Source: Selaginella moellendorffii
Taxonomy: Eukaryota > Streptophyta > Lycopodiopsida > Selaginellales > Selaginellaceae
Length of the DNA stretch: 64,000 bases
Direction: 5' to 3'
Assembly: GCF_000143415.4 (NCBI RefSeq)
Contig: NW_003314265.1
Location: forward strand, 1,384,446 to 1,448,445
Under the pieces are notes generated by a model. The model did no database searches. It was not told the DNA's origin and was given only the letters and a program-made list of their open reading frames with translations. Made by a program: the position numbers and the translations under genes. This document shows positions 9,345 to 20,589 of the stretch, piece by piece; the first letter of the stretch is position 1; each line of letters opens with the position of its first letter.

Positions 9345-9995
9345 ATGGCCAGTCTGATTTCCAAGTGGGTTTTCTCTTGCTTTGGCGGCGGCGCTCCCGC
9401 GAAAGACAAGCTCTACAACATCGACTGCCTGGCCAAGATCGCCAGCGCCACGCCCTTCCAGGTCTGCGAGCTCGAAGCCCTCCACGAGCTCTTCGCTAGT
9501 CTGTGCCAGGGCGAGGATCGCAGCTTCAAGCTGAGCAAGGCCACCTGGGCGCAGGGCTGCCGGATGAGCGCGCGCTTCTTCGACATGTTCGATGTGGACC
9601 GAGATGGGCGGCTGAATTTCGACGAGTTTGCGCGCGGCCTCGCGGTCTTCCACCCCAGCACGCCGCGCGACGCCAAGATCAAGTTCATGTTCGATTTCTA
9701 CGACCTCCAGCGCAAGGGCTTCCTGGTCAAGTCCGATATCGAGGGGTTCCTCGCGGGCGCGCTACCGTCGGGGACGAACTTGGATCCCATCGTGGATGCT
9801 ACGTTCGCCGAGGCGGATACCAATCTGGATGGGAGGATCGATCGCGATGAATGGAAGGCGATGGTGGCCAAGCACGAGACAATCTTGCGGCCGCTCACGC
9901 TAAAGGCGCTCCAGGAGCTCACGCTCGCGTACCCCGACTTCATCTTCCACGTCGTTGACTATAATCCGGAGGTCAACTCTTTTGACCATAGTTGA
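9345..9995 (+). CDS. Calcineurin B-like (CBL) calcium sensor
   Basis: CBL proteins bind calcium through EF hands and activate CIPK kinases at membranes. The single exon encodes 216 residues. Segments matching the family include FQVCELEALHELF, FARGLAVFHPSTP and KIKFMFDFYDLQRKGF. EF hand 2 (residues 83-94, DVDRDGRLNFDE) and EF hand 4 (158-169, DTNLDGRIDRDE) have full sets of calcium ligands. EF 1 and EF 3 are degenerate. The C-terminal position normally occupied by the CIPK-phosphorylated FPSF motif reads YPDF (196-199), with Asp in place of Ser. The N terminus MASLISKWVFSCFGGG lacks the MGC myristoylation signal but has a cysteine that might be acylated. A TATATATA run sits 32 bp before the ATG. 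The last 17 residues are not family-like and could reflect a lost or missed terminal intron. Confidence 0.9.
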   Translation: MASLISKWVFSCFGGGAPAKDKLYNIDCLAKIASATPFQVCELEALHELFASLCQGEDRSFKLSKATWAQGCRMSARFFDMFDVDRDGRLNFDEFARGLAVFHPSTPRDAKIKFMFDFYDLQRKGFLVKSDIEGFLAGALPSGTNLDPIVDATFAEADTNLDGRIDRDEWKAMVAKHETILRPLTLKALQELTLAYPDFIFHVVDYNPEVNSFDHS

Positions 9996-10200
9996 CCCCC
10001 CCGAGAACATTTTGGTAACATAACTCTGACCCAAGAGGAAGCCTTGTAACGTAAAAACTACCTTTGAGAACCAATCAACAAATTTGAGAACATATCAAAC
10101 CATGTTTCTAAACAATGAGAACATATCAATTTGTATCAACAATAAATTCAAACCTGATGGACATGTACCTTAACAGTATACTGTGAAAGATTTGATTGTG
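9996..10200. other. Convergent intergenic spacer
   Basis: About 200 bp between the CBL stop and the adenylosuccinate lyase stop on the opposite strand. It is AT-rich, contains several AGAACATATCAA-like near-repeats (10080-10130), and presumably holds both 3' untranslated regions. No gene is visible. Confidence 0.6.
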
Positions 10201-12292
<2,092 letters not shown>

Positions 12293-12389
12293 CTAAAACC
12301 CTAAACCCGCCACGCCGGAGCCGCGCATCCAACAAGAAATCTTATTTCTCTTCCTATGAGCAGAAATTAGGGTTCTTCCGAGAGGCGCG

Positions 12390-12413
12390 ATGGATGATCC
12401 AGCGATCTCATGA
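12390..12413 (+). promoter_or_regulatory. Seven-codon uORF overlapping a PPR start codon
   Basis: An ATG at 12390 opens a seven-codon reading frame whose TGA (12411-12413) overlaps the ATG (12410-12412) of the downstream PPR gene as ATGA. If the transcript includes 12390, the uORF would terminate exactly at the main start, a layout known to favour termination-reinitiation or to lower translation. Transcript start is not known. Confidence 0.5.
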
Positions 12414-14752
12414 TCCGCAGGAGCAGCGGCAAGAAATGTATCCAATTTGTGCGATCGTCAGCTATCGGCACCGAGGAGGGCAAGAAGAAGGCGATCTTGA
12501 AGGAATGCCTGGGGTACCAGAGCACGATCCAAAATCTCGGCCAGGTGAGGGACGCTCTGGGGAGCATCAATGCGCAGGCGCGGCCGGATCCAGAGCTCTA
12601 CTTCCACCTCCTCCAGGTGTGTTCCTGCGAGAGATCCCTGGCTCTGGGGATCCAAGTCCACGAGAACCTCGCCATGGCCGGGATCGACGACAACGTCTTC
12701 GTCCACAACAATCTCATCAAAATGTATGGCAAATGCGGCAGCCCCGCGCGCGCCTATGCCGTGTTCCAGGCGATGCGATCCACGACCGTGGTGTCGTGGA
12801 CGTCGATGATCACGGCCTTCTCGCAGAACGGTGAGCTCTGGAAGGCGTTTGAGATCTACCAGAGGATGCTGCTCGCGGGGATTGCTCCAAACAGGGTCAC
12901 CTTCTTCACGGCCATCGATGTTTGCGCTCGCGGGCCTCTTGCTCGAGAGGCCTATCTCCTTTCCAGAAACGTTGGAGAGACCGAGCACTGCAAGGACTCC
13001 ACCGTCGGGACCGCGCTCGTCAACATGTTTGGCAAATGCGGAGACGTGGATGCCGCGCGAGAGACCTTCGATGTAGTCCGCCAGAAGACGGTGATAAGCT
13101 GGACAGCGTTGATCACTGCCTACGCCAACCATGGGTTCTACGATCAAGCTCTGGAGAACTTCCAGAAGATGGAGCTCAAGCTGGTGGCTCCGAACGAGGT
13201 GACTTTCGTGGCGGTGCTCAATGCCTGTGCCGACTCGGGTGATCTAGAACAAGGGAGGATCATCCACGAGAAGGCTGCCGCTGGCGGATTGATCTCCAAC
13301 GTTCTAGTCGGGACAGCTCTCGTCAACTTGTACAGCAAGTGTGGCTGCCTGGCCGAGGCGAGGAAGGCTTTCCGGATGATCCTGGACAAGGACGTGGTGT
13401 CTTACAACGCGATCATCGCAGCGTCCGCGGAGCTCGGTAGCTATGGAGACACGCTCAAGCTCTTCTACAAGATGCTGCTGGAAGGGAAAAGGCCGACGAA
13501 AGCTACGTTTGTGAGCTTGCTCAATGCGTGCTCCGGTCCAGCAGCTCTTCGGACGGGCCGGATGATTCACGAGTACGTTCGCTGCGACCCGGATCTCGTG
13601 GTCCGGACTGCGCTGATCAACATGTATGGCAAATGCGGGGCTCTGGAAGACTCGGAGCGTGTTTTCTACAACATGAGCTCGCGAAATCTCGTCTCCTGGA
13701 ACACCATGTTTGGAGTTTATGCCGACGCCAAGTGCTCCTCGCAAGCTTTCCGGCTCTACCAGCGGATTCAACTGGAAGGTGTCAAGCCGGACGGGATAAC
13801 TTTCATGTCCCTGCTGAACTCGTTCGCCAGCGAAGAAGCTCTCGAAGCTGGGAAGGTAGTCCACGCTCACGCTGCCGAGGCTGGGCTGGAGGACGACGTC
13901 TGCGTGGCCAACTCTCTTCTCGACATGTATGGGAAGTGCGGTAGCCTCGGGGACACCCGTCTCCTGTTCGAGAAAATGGAGCTTCGAAACTTCATATCGT
14001 GGACGTCAATGATCACGGCCTGCTTCAAGCAAGGGAAAGACAGGGAAGCACTGCACGTATACCACCGGATGCTCCTGGAAGCCGTGGTTCCTGACAGGCT
14101 CACGTTTGCGACGGTTCTTAACGCATGCGCAAGCTTGCCGTCGCTGAAAGATGGCAAGGCTGTCCATGGCTGCGTGAGAGAGAGGGGCCTGGCGATAGAG
14201 CTCTCTCTGGGAACGGCGCTCGTGAGCATGTATGGGAAGGGTGGTAGCCTCATGGAAGCTCAGGCTGCTTTTGAGCTGATGGCCGAGAGAGACACAGCGG
14301 CATGGAACTCGATGCTTGCGGCTTATGCTCAGCACGGCAAGGCCAGGGGAACGATCCTCGCATTTCGGAGGATGCAACAGGAGGACGTAAAGCCGGACGC
14401 AATCACTTACGTGATTGTCCTCTCGGCCTGCCGGCACGCCGGCCTGCTGGAGGAAGCGCTCGAGTGCTTCACTTCCATGACCAGAGAGCACGGCCTGCTG
14501 CCGACGAGCGAGCACTATGGCAGCCTGATTGATCTGGTAGGACGCACCGGACGCTTGGAGGAGGCCGAGAAGTTTGCGGGGCACTTGAAGCAGCCGTCGA
14601 ATCCCATGGTTTTGACGTCGCTGCTGGATGCTTGCAGGGTCCACGGCGATGTGGAGCGAGCAACACGGGCGGCACGGACATGTATCGGCCTCGTACCGGA
14701 GGAGCCTCCAACTTACGTGACGCTTTCAAGCATTTACTCAGGTACTCGTTAA
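12410..14752 (+). CDS. PLS-class PPR protein with partial E motif
   Basis: A 780-residue single-exon PPR protein. It carries long, regular repeats of the P-L-S kind, for instance VFVHNNLIKMYGKCGSPARA, VVSWTSMITAFSQNGELWKA and PNEVTFVAVLNACADSGDLE. MYGKCG appears in several L repeats, typical of land-plant PLS proteins. Near the end HYGSLIDLVGRTGRLEEAEK and LLDACRVHGDVERATRAAR resemble the E motif and the protein stops soon after TYVTLSSIYS. The last codons may be intronic: a donor GTACTC at about 14743 and an acceptor TATAG at about 14780 would give a slightly different short tail. No DYW domain is present, so any editing role would need a DYW partner (family knowledge). The ATG at 12410 is the first in frame. 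Confidence 0.9.
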   Translation: MIRRSSGKKCIQFVRSSAIGTEEGKKKAILKECLGYQSTIQNLGQVRDALGSINAQARPDPELYFHLLQVCSCERSLALGIQVHENLAMAGIDDNVFVHNNLIKMYGKCGSPARAYAVFQAMRSTTVVSWTSMITAFSQNGELWKAFEIYQRMLLAGIAPNRVTFFTAIDVCARGPLAREAYLLSRNVGETEHCKDSTVGTALVNMFGKCGDVDAARETFDVVRQKTVISWTALITAYANHGFYDQALENFQKMELKLVAPNEVTFVAVLNACADSGDLEQGRIIHEKAAAGGLISNVLVGTALVNLYSKCGCLAEARKAFRMILDKDVVSYNAIIAASAELGSYGDTLKLFYKMLLEGKRPTKATFVSLLNACSGPAALRTGRMIHEYVRCDPDLVVRTALINMYGKCGALEDSERVFYNMSSRNLVSWNTMFGVYADAKCSSQAFRLYQRIQLEGVKPDGITFMSLLNSFASEEALEAGKVVHAHAAEAGLEDDVCVANSLLDMYGKCGSLGDTRLLFEKMELRNFISWTSMITACFKQGKDREALHVYHRMLLEAVVPDRLTFATVLNACASLPSLKDGKAVHGCVRERGLAIELSLGTALVSMYGKGGSLMEAQAAFELMAERDTAAWNSMLAAYAQHGKARGTILAFRRMQQEDVKPDAITYVIVLSACRHAGLLEEALECFTSMTREHGLLPTSEHYGSLIDLVGRTGRLEEAEKFAGHLKQPSNPMVLTSLLDACRVHGDVERATRAARTCIGLVPEEPPTYVTLSSIYSGTR

Positions 14753-14857
14753 GTTCTCTCACCTTCGTTTCTTCTATAGACTGGGCAGTATGATCACCGT
14801 GGTGGTGGTTTCAGTGGGAGTCTATGAATCAAGCGACTGCTCACTTCGTCCCCCTGA

Positions 14858-15455
14858 AAGGCATACTCAAAGGTGCGCTTCCAAGATGATCTCATAATTC
14901 TCAAGCTTCATCACCCAGGCAAACCTTGGATAGTTAAACTCGCAATACTTCCCGCTCGTCTCGTGCTCCCACCGAAACGAACCAATGCCCCAGCACCACA
15001 CCACTGCTTTAGCACTCGTCATTTTGCTGCCAAGCCTATAGTCCGGGATGTCAAACTTATCTTTGGCCTTTTTATGTGGAGCTCGGCTTTGACGCTGTAG
15101 CCCTGGACGAGCGGGGCGACGAGGTTGCCCAGTTGATACACGTCCAGATTGCAGGACAGCGGGGGTTTAGCGGCTTTGATTCCTTCGGAAGGGCTCGAGG
15201 ATCAGCAAGCGGCCTGTGAGGGAAGAATCAATCGAGGAAAAGCATTTGACTAAAGGAGATACCTTGAGGAAAGTAACGCTCAATCTCGCTCTTGCTCTCT
15301 CATTTCTTTTGTGGCTTTAGCACGATCAGCTCGTATCAGGAGTTGATTGGACGAGATTGAGAGGCCATGGGCAGCGTACCAGTCGAGGCGCACAGGAACG
15401 TCCTGCTGAGCTCGCCAACTTTCTTGACGAGCTCCTTGGCCTTGGGTCATTGGGA
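14858..15455 (-). pseudogene. Dead, internally deleted copy of the 2OG-oxygenase-like family
   Basis: Reading the minus strand, blocks of this stretch match the two intact genes at 15841-17207 and 17803-19019 in the same order. The C-terminal block (14858-15020) is joined, after a large internal deletion, to the N-terminal half of exon 2 (15050-15190). Then come the splice acceptor region and a disrupted exon 1 (15260-15450), which carries an insertion of about 80 bp near 15280-15360. The frame is not maintained. It is the first of three tandem family members, all on the same strand. Confidence 0.78.
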
Positions 15456-15840
15456 CAGTTTAAGCTTTAGTGACTGTCCATGAATGCACTTATAACGATG
15501 ACAGCAAGCTTTGAATCCCATGGATCAACCAAAGATCGCTGACAAGTTTCGATGTTCTTTTTTTCTTGGTTTTTTCTTATCCACTGCTGATAGGAGTGCT
15601 GCTCGGAGGTAAGGCATGCTTGCGGCTTGCTAAGCACGGCATGGCCAAACTGTGGGAGACTGATTGATCTGGCAGCAGCCGTCAGCAGACTGATGGCCTT
15701 GAATGGATGCTTGAACACGGGGGATTGGAGAGGACTCGTTTGTTCTAGTTTGGTGGTGGTGGTCATTTCTATTCAAAAGATGGGAGTCTATTACTAATAT
15801 TGCCTATTGCAGTCCATAAATTTCTCCAGTGGCTCCCTCG
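15456..15840. other. Spacer between dead and intact family members
   Basis: 385 bp with no recognisable gene. A 99-codon minus-strand reading frame (15467-15766) exists but has no family resemblance and no supporting context, so I do not call it. The region would hold the 3' end of the gene at 15841-17207 and the upstream flank of the pseudogene. Confidence 0.5.
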
Positions 15841-17207
15841 TCACTCGTCGTCCTCGTCCTCTTTGCTCTCGTCCCCTTCGCCCTCGTCCTCCCCGCTCTC
15901 ATCCTCGTCCTCTTTGCTCTCGTTCCCTTCGCCCTCGTCCTCCCCGCTCTCGTCCTCGTCCTCGTCCTCTTTGACATTGTCCCCGTGGAAGGCATACTCA
16001 AAGGTGCACTCTTCCTCCCATACATCAGAGTCATCCAAGATGATCCCATAGTGCTGAAGCCGATCATCGTCATCACCCGGGTTTGCTCGCCTCTTGTCCA
16101 GGCAAGGCACCACCACCATCACTGCGGCAGCCTTGGCATAATTATACTCATTGTAATACTTCCCTCCCGTCTCGTGCTCCCAACGAAACGAACTCAAGCC
16201 CCGGCACCACACCACCGCTTTAGCACTGCTCAATCCCGGTTCAGTGCAGTCTAAGCTATAGTTCGGAATGTCATCCTTCTCCCCCAGTAACATTTCGGGG
16301 TCACCAGCATCCCGGCTAAACACCAACACCTTCTTGGCACCCATGCCAGCCGCCTTCGCTATCTGCACGATCATATCGTCCCAGTTCTCGTCCCCGGTGC
16401 CTGGGATTCCCAGGATGCAGCCAGCGACGGGACAAAACTTGTCGTCCTCATAAATCTCCCGGAGGACCCAGTAGAGGGGCGAAGACTTTGGATCGCCCAG
16501 CAGCTTCTTGGGATCCTCACGCTTGCGTTTCGCCGTAGCGCGTTCGAGGCGGTGGAGATTGTACCAGAGCGTGAGCTGCTGCCCGGACTCAATCGCGCCG
16601 ACGTCGACACCGTGCGGCCGCAGACACGCCACCCAGGTAAGCTCTGATGATCCACTTGTTCTAACGGGGAACTTGAGCTCCCCGGATTTTCCAGAGGCCG
16701 GGCGGACGAGTACGTCGCCGCCGGTGTGTGGCAGCGGAAGAACCAGCACTAGAGTTCCGACGCAAGTGGAGGAGCTGGCTTCGCCACCACGGACAAGCTC
16801 AAACTTGTCTTTGGCCTTTTTAAGGCTGAGCTTGTGGAGCTCAGCTTTGACACTGTAGCCATGGACGAGTGGGGCGGCGAGGTTGCCCAGTTGATACACG
16901 TCCAGATCGCAGATAAGCGGAGACTTTGCTGCTTTGATTCCCTCCACGGCCGCGGGGGAGGGGCTTGTTGACCCATCGAAAGTCAGCAACGCGGGAGAGC
17001 CATCGGCCTGCAAATGATCGATTTACAATGAAAAAGCAAGGAGAAAGGAGATACCTTGACAAACGTGATTGAGAGGCCATCCTTGGGAAGCGCCAGCGTA
17101 CCGCTGGAGGAGCACAGGAACGTCCTGCTGAGCTCGCCAACTTTCTTGACGAGCTGCTTAGCCTTGGCGGTTTTTGGGACACAATCCTCCGCCCACGAGA
17201 ACTCCAT
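15841..17207 (-). CDS. 2OG-Fe(II) oxygenase-fold protein lacking catalytic residues, member 1
   Basis: 439 residues in two exons (17207-17055 and 17007-15841). Residues around 95-150 follow the pattern of plant and fungal prolyl-hydroxylase-like oxygenases (VKAELHKLSLKK, then GTLVLVLPLPHTGGDVLVR), and a later segment SELTWVACLRPHGVDV followed by SGQQLTLWYNL parallels the second half of that fold. At the expected metal-ligand PHxD site the sequence reads FELVRGGEA, the distal His site reads VDV, and the 2-oxoglutarate Arg position reads QQLT, so catalysis seems lost. The central part (SPLYWVLREIYEDDKFCPVA, GIPGTGDENWDDMI) has no recognised domain. The C-terminal about 45 residues are extremely acidic, built from two copies of a 17-residue ESGEDEGEG-type unit. 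The start is the first ATG; the preceding TTG is not used. Function unknown. Confidence 0.72.
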
Positions 17208-17802
17208 TGCCAACTTTGGCCCTAGGTGTTGTTATTTATGCTCTTATTTGGATTTAGGGATCATGGAGCTATGGAACAACGGTTTTTAAGAACAACGGTC
17301 TTACAAGAGGGTCCAAGGAGTGAAGGGCAACGGCTGTGCAAACTACATGAAAACAACAGTCCAAAAACACATTGGAAAGCAACGTGATCACTGTGATCAC
17401 AAGAAAACAACGGTTCGACAGAGCTTCATGTTATCAGGTTCGCGTTTTCTTTAGTTCTCTCCAGCTCTTTTTTCTTGTGTCACAGCCGCATCGATGAGAA
17501 ATGTTTGTGCTGCTGACAGCGATGATAAGAAGCTTCACCGATCAACATGAAAAGACACTAAAAGTCGACTCTACAGGAACGAACGAGAACGAGAAAGAAA
17601 ATCGAGCTCTTGTTCTCTTCAGTTGTCTCTACCCGTTTTGTTCTAATACGAAGAAACGCAGAGAATTATCAGTGTAGAGCTGGGTACTGTTGAGGATTTG
17701 CAAGGTGGAAATAAAAGCTCATTTGATATTTTGCTGCAAAGATTTCAAAGGTTTGTCTCCCTCTCCTTTAAACTTCTTCCGTTGCAATTCACTTCCTCTT
17801 CG
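17208..17802. promoter_or_regulatory. Upstream region with repeated AACGG motifs
   Basis: 595 bp between the two intact oxygenase-like genes. The part next to the start codon at 17207 holds at least four AACGG pentamers in about 135 bp, three of them as AACAACGGT (near 17276, 17292 and 17407) and one as GCAACGGCT (near 17328), besides further AACAAC units. AACGG is the core of MYB3R/MSA-type elements. The half nearer 17802 is the 3' flank of the second gene. No coding gene is visible. Confidence 0.4.
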
Positions 17803-19019
17803 TCACTCCTCCTCTTTCTCTTCGTCGCAAAAGAAAAAATCGCACTCTTCGTCTTCTCCATCATCAGATGCCTCCAAGATGATCTGATAGTCCACAAGCG
17901 GACCATCGTCATCACCCGGGTTTGCCCGCCTCCTGTCCAGGCAAGGCACCACCACCATTACCGCGTCAGCCTTGACATAATCATACTGATCGCCATACAT
18001 CGCTCCCATATCGCTCTCCCAATGAAACGAACCCATGCCCCGGCACCACACCACCGCTTTAGCACTCTTCAATCCCACACCAGTCTCGCTGCGAAGACTA
18101 ATGTTAGTGTCACCAGCAGACCGGCTAAACACCACCACCTTCTTCGCACCCATGCCTGCCGCCTTCGCCATCTCCACGATCATATCGTCCCACTGCTTAT
18201 CTCCGGTCCCAGGGATTCCCAGGATGCAGCCAGCGACGGGGCAAAACTCGTCGTTCTCGTAAATCTCCCGGAGGACCCAGTAGAGAGGCGAAGACTTTGG
18301 ATCACCAAGCAGCCTCTTGGGATCATCACGCTTGCGTTTCCCCGTCGCGCGCCCAAAGCGGTAGAGGTTGTACCAGAGCGCGAGCTGCTGCCCGGACTCG
18401 ATCTCGCCCACGTCGACACTGTGCGGCCGGAGGCACGCCACCCAGGTAAGCTCTGATGCTCCACTTGATGTCACGGGGAACTTGAGCTCGCCAGATTTTC
18501 CAGAGGCCGGGTGGACGAGCACGTCGCCGCCGGTGTGTGGCAGCGGAAGAACCAGCACTAGAGTTCCCATGGAGGAGTTGGCTTCGCCACCGCGGACAAG
18601 CTCAAACTTGTCCTTGGTCTCCCGGAGGCAGAGCTTGTGGAACTCGGCTTTGACGTTGTAGCCCTGGACGAGCGAGGCAGCGAGGTTGCCGAGTTGATAC
18701 ACGTCCAGATCGCAGGCAAGCGGAGGCTTTGCGGCTTTGATTCCCTCCACGGCCGCGGGGGAGGGGCTCGTCGATCCATCGAAAGCCAGCAACGTCGGAG
18801 AGCCATCCGCCTGTGAAGGAAGAGGAACAATCGACTCCAAAAGCAAGAAGGACATACCTTGAGAAACCAGATCGAGAGGCCATCCTTGGGAAGAGGCAGC
18901 GTACCGCTGCCGGCGCACAGGAACGTCCTGCTAAGCTCGCCAACTTTCTTGACGAGCTCCTCGGCCTTGGCGGTCTCTGGGACGCAATCCTCCCACCACG
19001 AGAACTTTGGTTCTAACAT
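17803..19019 (-). CDS. 2OG-Fe(II) oxygenase-fold protein lacking catalytic residues, member 2
   Basis: Tandem paralogue of the gene at 15841, 389 residues in two exons (19019-18858 and 18810-17803) with the intron in the same place (phase 0, 47 bp). Exon 1 shares the block LVKKVGELSRTFLC and LPKDGLSI; exon 2 shares FDGSTSPSPAAVEGIKAAK, FELVRGGEA, GTLVLVLPLPHTGGDVLV and ALWYNLYRF. The same expected iron and 2-oxoglutarate ligands are missing as in member 1, so the loss predates the duplication. The acidic C terminus is much shorter (CDEEKEEE), showing that the tail evolves quickly. Its start lies 71 bp from the divergent RAF1 start, so the two probably share promoter DNA. Cellular role unknown. 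Confidence 0.72.
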
Positions 19020-19090
19020 CTTTGCCCTAAAAAGAGTTACACTTGAAAGCTTTAAATAGTTTTAGCTTTAGGGTTCTTTGGCGTCACGCC

Positions 19091-20413
19091 ATGGCGGGCA
19101 ATGCGGGCATGGAGGTTCACGCCCTCGGCTGCTGCTCCTTCCGGATTCCCGTCTCCCCCGTCGCCAATATCCACTCGGCAGCTCCAAGCATCAGGCGAGG
19201 CGCCCGATTCGCGTGTGGCAGCAGCCTGCGGGATAGATTGCTGCTCAGTAACACTCCAGGGGGGCGCGACGCCTTCTATCAGCCCTTCCGCCCACCGCCG
19301 GGCGTGCTGGAATCGGTGGTGTCACCCGAGCAGCAGCTAGAGATCGTCCGGGAGCGGCGGGGGCAGTGGCACGACTATGGCAAGCACATCCCCGGACTGA
19401 TGCGCTCCGGCTACACGCCGGCGTCACTGGACGAGGCGACGGGGCTCACGGGCGTGGAGCAAAACCAGATTGTGGTGGCGTGCCAGGTGAGGGACACTCT
19501 CATCTCCACTGGGATGGACGCGAAATCGCTAGAGTTCTTCGATTTCGATGTCGGCGGCGCGGCCATTCTCTACGAGCTCCGGATCTTGTCCGCGCCCCAG
19601 CGGCGCGTGGCGGCGGAGTACGTGATCGAGAGGGCCATGGGCGACTCCAAGGCCGCCAGGGACGTGGCGAGGGCGCTCAAGGATTTCGAGCGGAGGAAGC
19701 GTGAGTTTGGGAGGGAGTTCTTCTCATCGGATCCGGGTGACTGCCTGGCCTTCTGGTGGTACCGCCAGAGCAAGGAGCTCAAGGATGGCGAGCGAGAGGA
19801 CGCGCTGAGGAAAGCTCTCGAGTTCGCCACCTCGAAGAGCGCCAGGAGTTTGCTGTCAAGCTCGCTGGGTGAGAAAGATCCCGTGGAGAAACAAGCACTC
19901 GCAGGCAAGGAGGAGAAGCCGGCCAAGATGGTGAGCGTGGTGAGGCTCGAGTATGGAGAGACCGCGGGGCTGGTGATGCTCCCGGTGGCGGACCCGGACG
20001 CGAGCTCGATCAAAGCCGCTCCTTCCGGCGGGGCTCTCGGCGAGGGAGCGTTTAGAATTCACAGGTCGAGCACGGCGTGGCGGGGCTGGGTGCCACTCCC
20101 CGGCTGGAAGCCGGTTCTAGCAGCGGTGTCCCCGATCACCATCTTGTTCCCGGACGCTCGAGAACTCCGGCTCCAGAGAAAGAAGAGCGATGATCCAAGC
20201 GAGGAGCTGCTGCTTCTCGTGGACAAGGGGACCGTGTCCGAGATCAAAGCCGGATCGATCTACTTAGTAGCGTCTGGAGGAGGAGGATTGTCGCTGGAAA
20301 GTGGCAAGGATCTTCACGAAGGCCTGGAAGTTCTCGGCGAAGTTCTTCTGGCATTGTCACCTCCGGGAGGATCTGACGAGCAAGAGGATGAAACCCAAAT
20401 GGATTGGGACTGA
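19091..20413 (+). CDS. RAF1: Rubisco accumulation factor 1, plastid
   Basis: RAF1 is a stromal chaperone that helps assemble the Rubisco large-subunit octamer after chaperonin folding. The single exon encodes 440 residues from the ATG at 19091 (the in-frame TTG at 19043 is not a start). The first about 60 residues are a plausible transit peptide. The alpha-helical domain is recognisable from PFRPPPGVLESVVSPEQQ, RGQWHDYGKHIPGLMRSGYT, SLDEATGLTGVEQNQIVVA and LYELRILSAPQRRVAAEYVI. A charged linker (about 250-285) leads to the beta domain (MVSVVRLEYGETAGLVMLPV, WVPLPGWKPVLAAVSPITIL). The tail is acidic. Length and domain order match the plant protein. It is divergent from the oxygenase-like gene at 19019. 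Confidence 0.93.
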   Translation: MAGNAGMEVHALGCCSFRIPVSPVANIHSAAPSIRRGARFACGSSLRDRLLLSNTPGGRDAFYQPFRPPPGVLESVVSPEQQLEIVRERRGQWHDYGKHIPGLMRSGYTPASLDEATGLTGVEQNQIVVACQVRDTLISTGMDAKSLEFFDFDVGGAAILYELRILSAPQRRVAAEYVIERAMGDSKAARDVARALKDFERRKREFGREFFSSDPGDCLAFWWYRQSKELKDGEREDALRKALEFATSKSARSLLSSSLGEKDPVEKQALAGKEEKPAKMVSVVRLEYGETAGLVMLPVADPDASSIKAAPSGGALGEGAFRIHRSSTAWRGWVPLPGWKPVLAAVSPITILFPDARELRLQRKKSDDPSEELLLLVDKGTVSEIKAGSIYLVASGGGGLSLESGKDLHEGLEVLGEVLLALSPPGGSDEQEDETQMDWD

Positions 20414-20589
20414 GCGTTGACCTTGTAAGACCTCTTCGATCTGTATAATTGGCGGATAAAAACTTTTTCGTTGAATAGTTGACCACTAATATTTCAAACT
20501 AGGAACATTCGGCAAAATATTCTCTAGATAGTTAGCGCGTGATTTTTCCTTGCACTGTTCGTCTGTCTCTCATCTCTCGCTCACTCACT

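Noticed and set aside
15467-15766. 99-codon minus-strand reading frame
   Set aside because: No family resemblance, not part of the tandem paralogues, and in a spacer derived from duplication debris.
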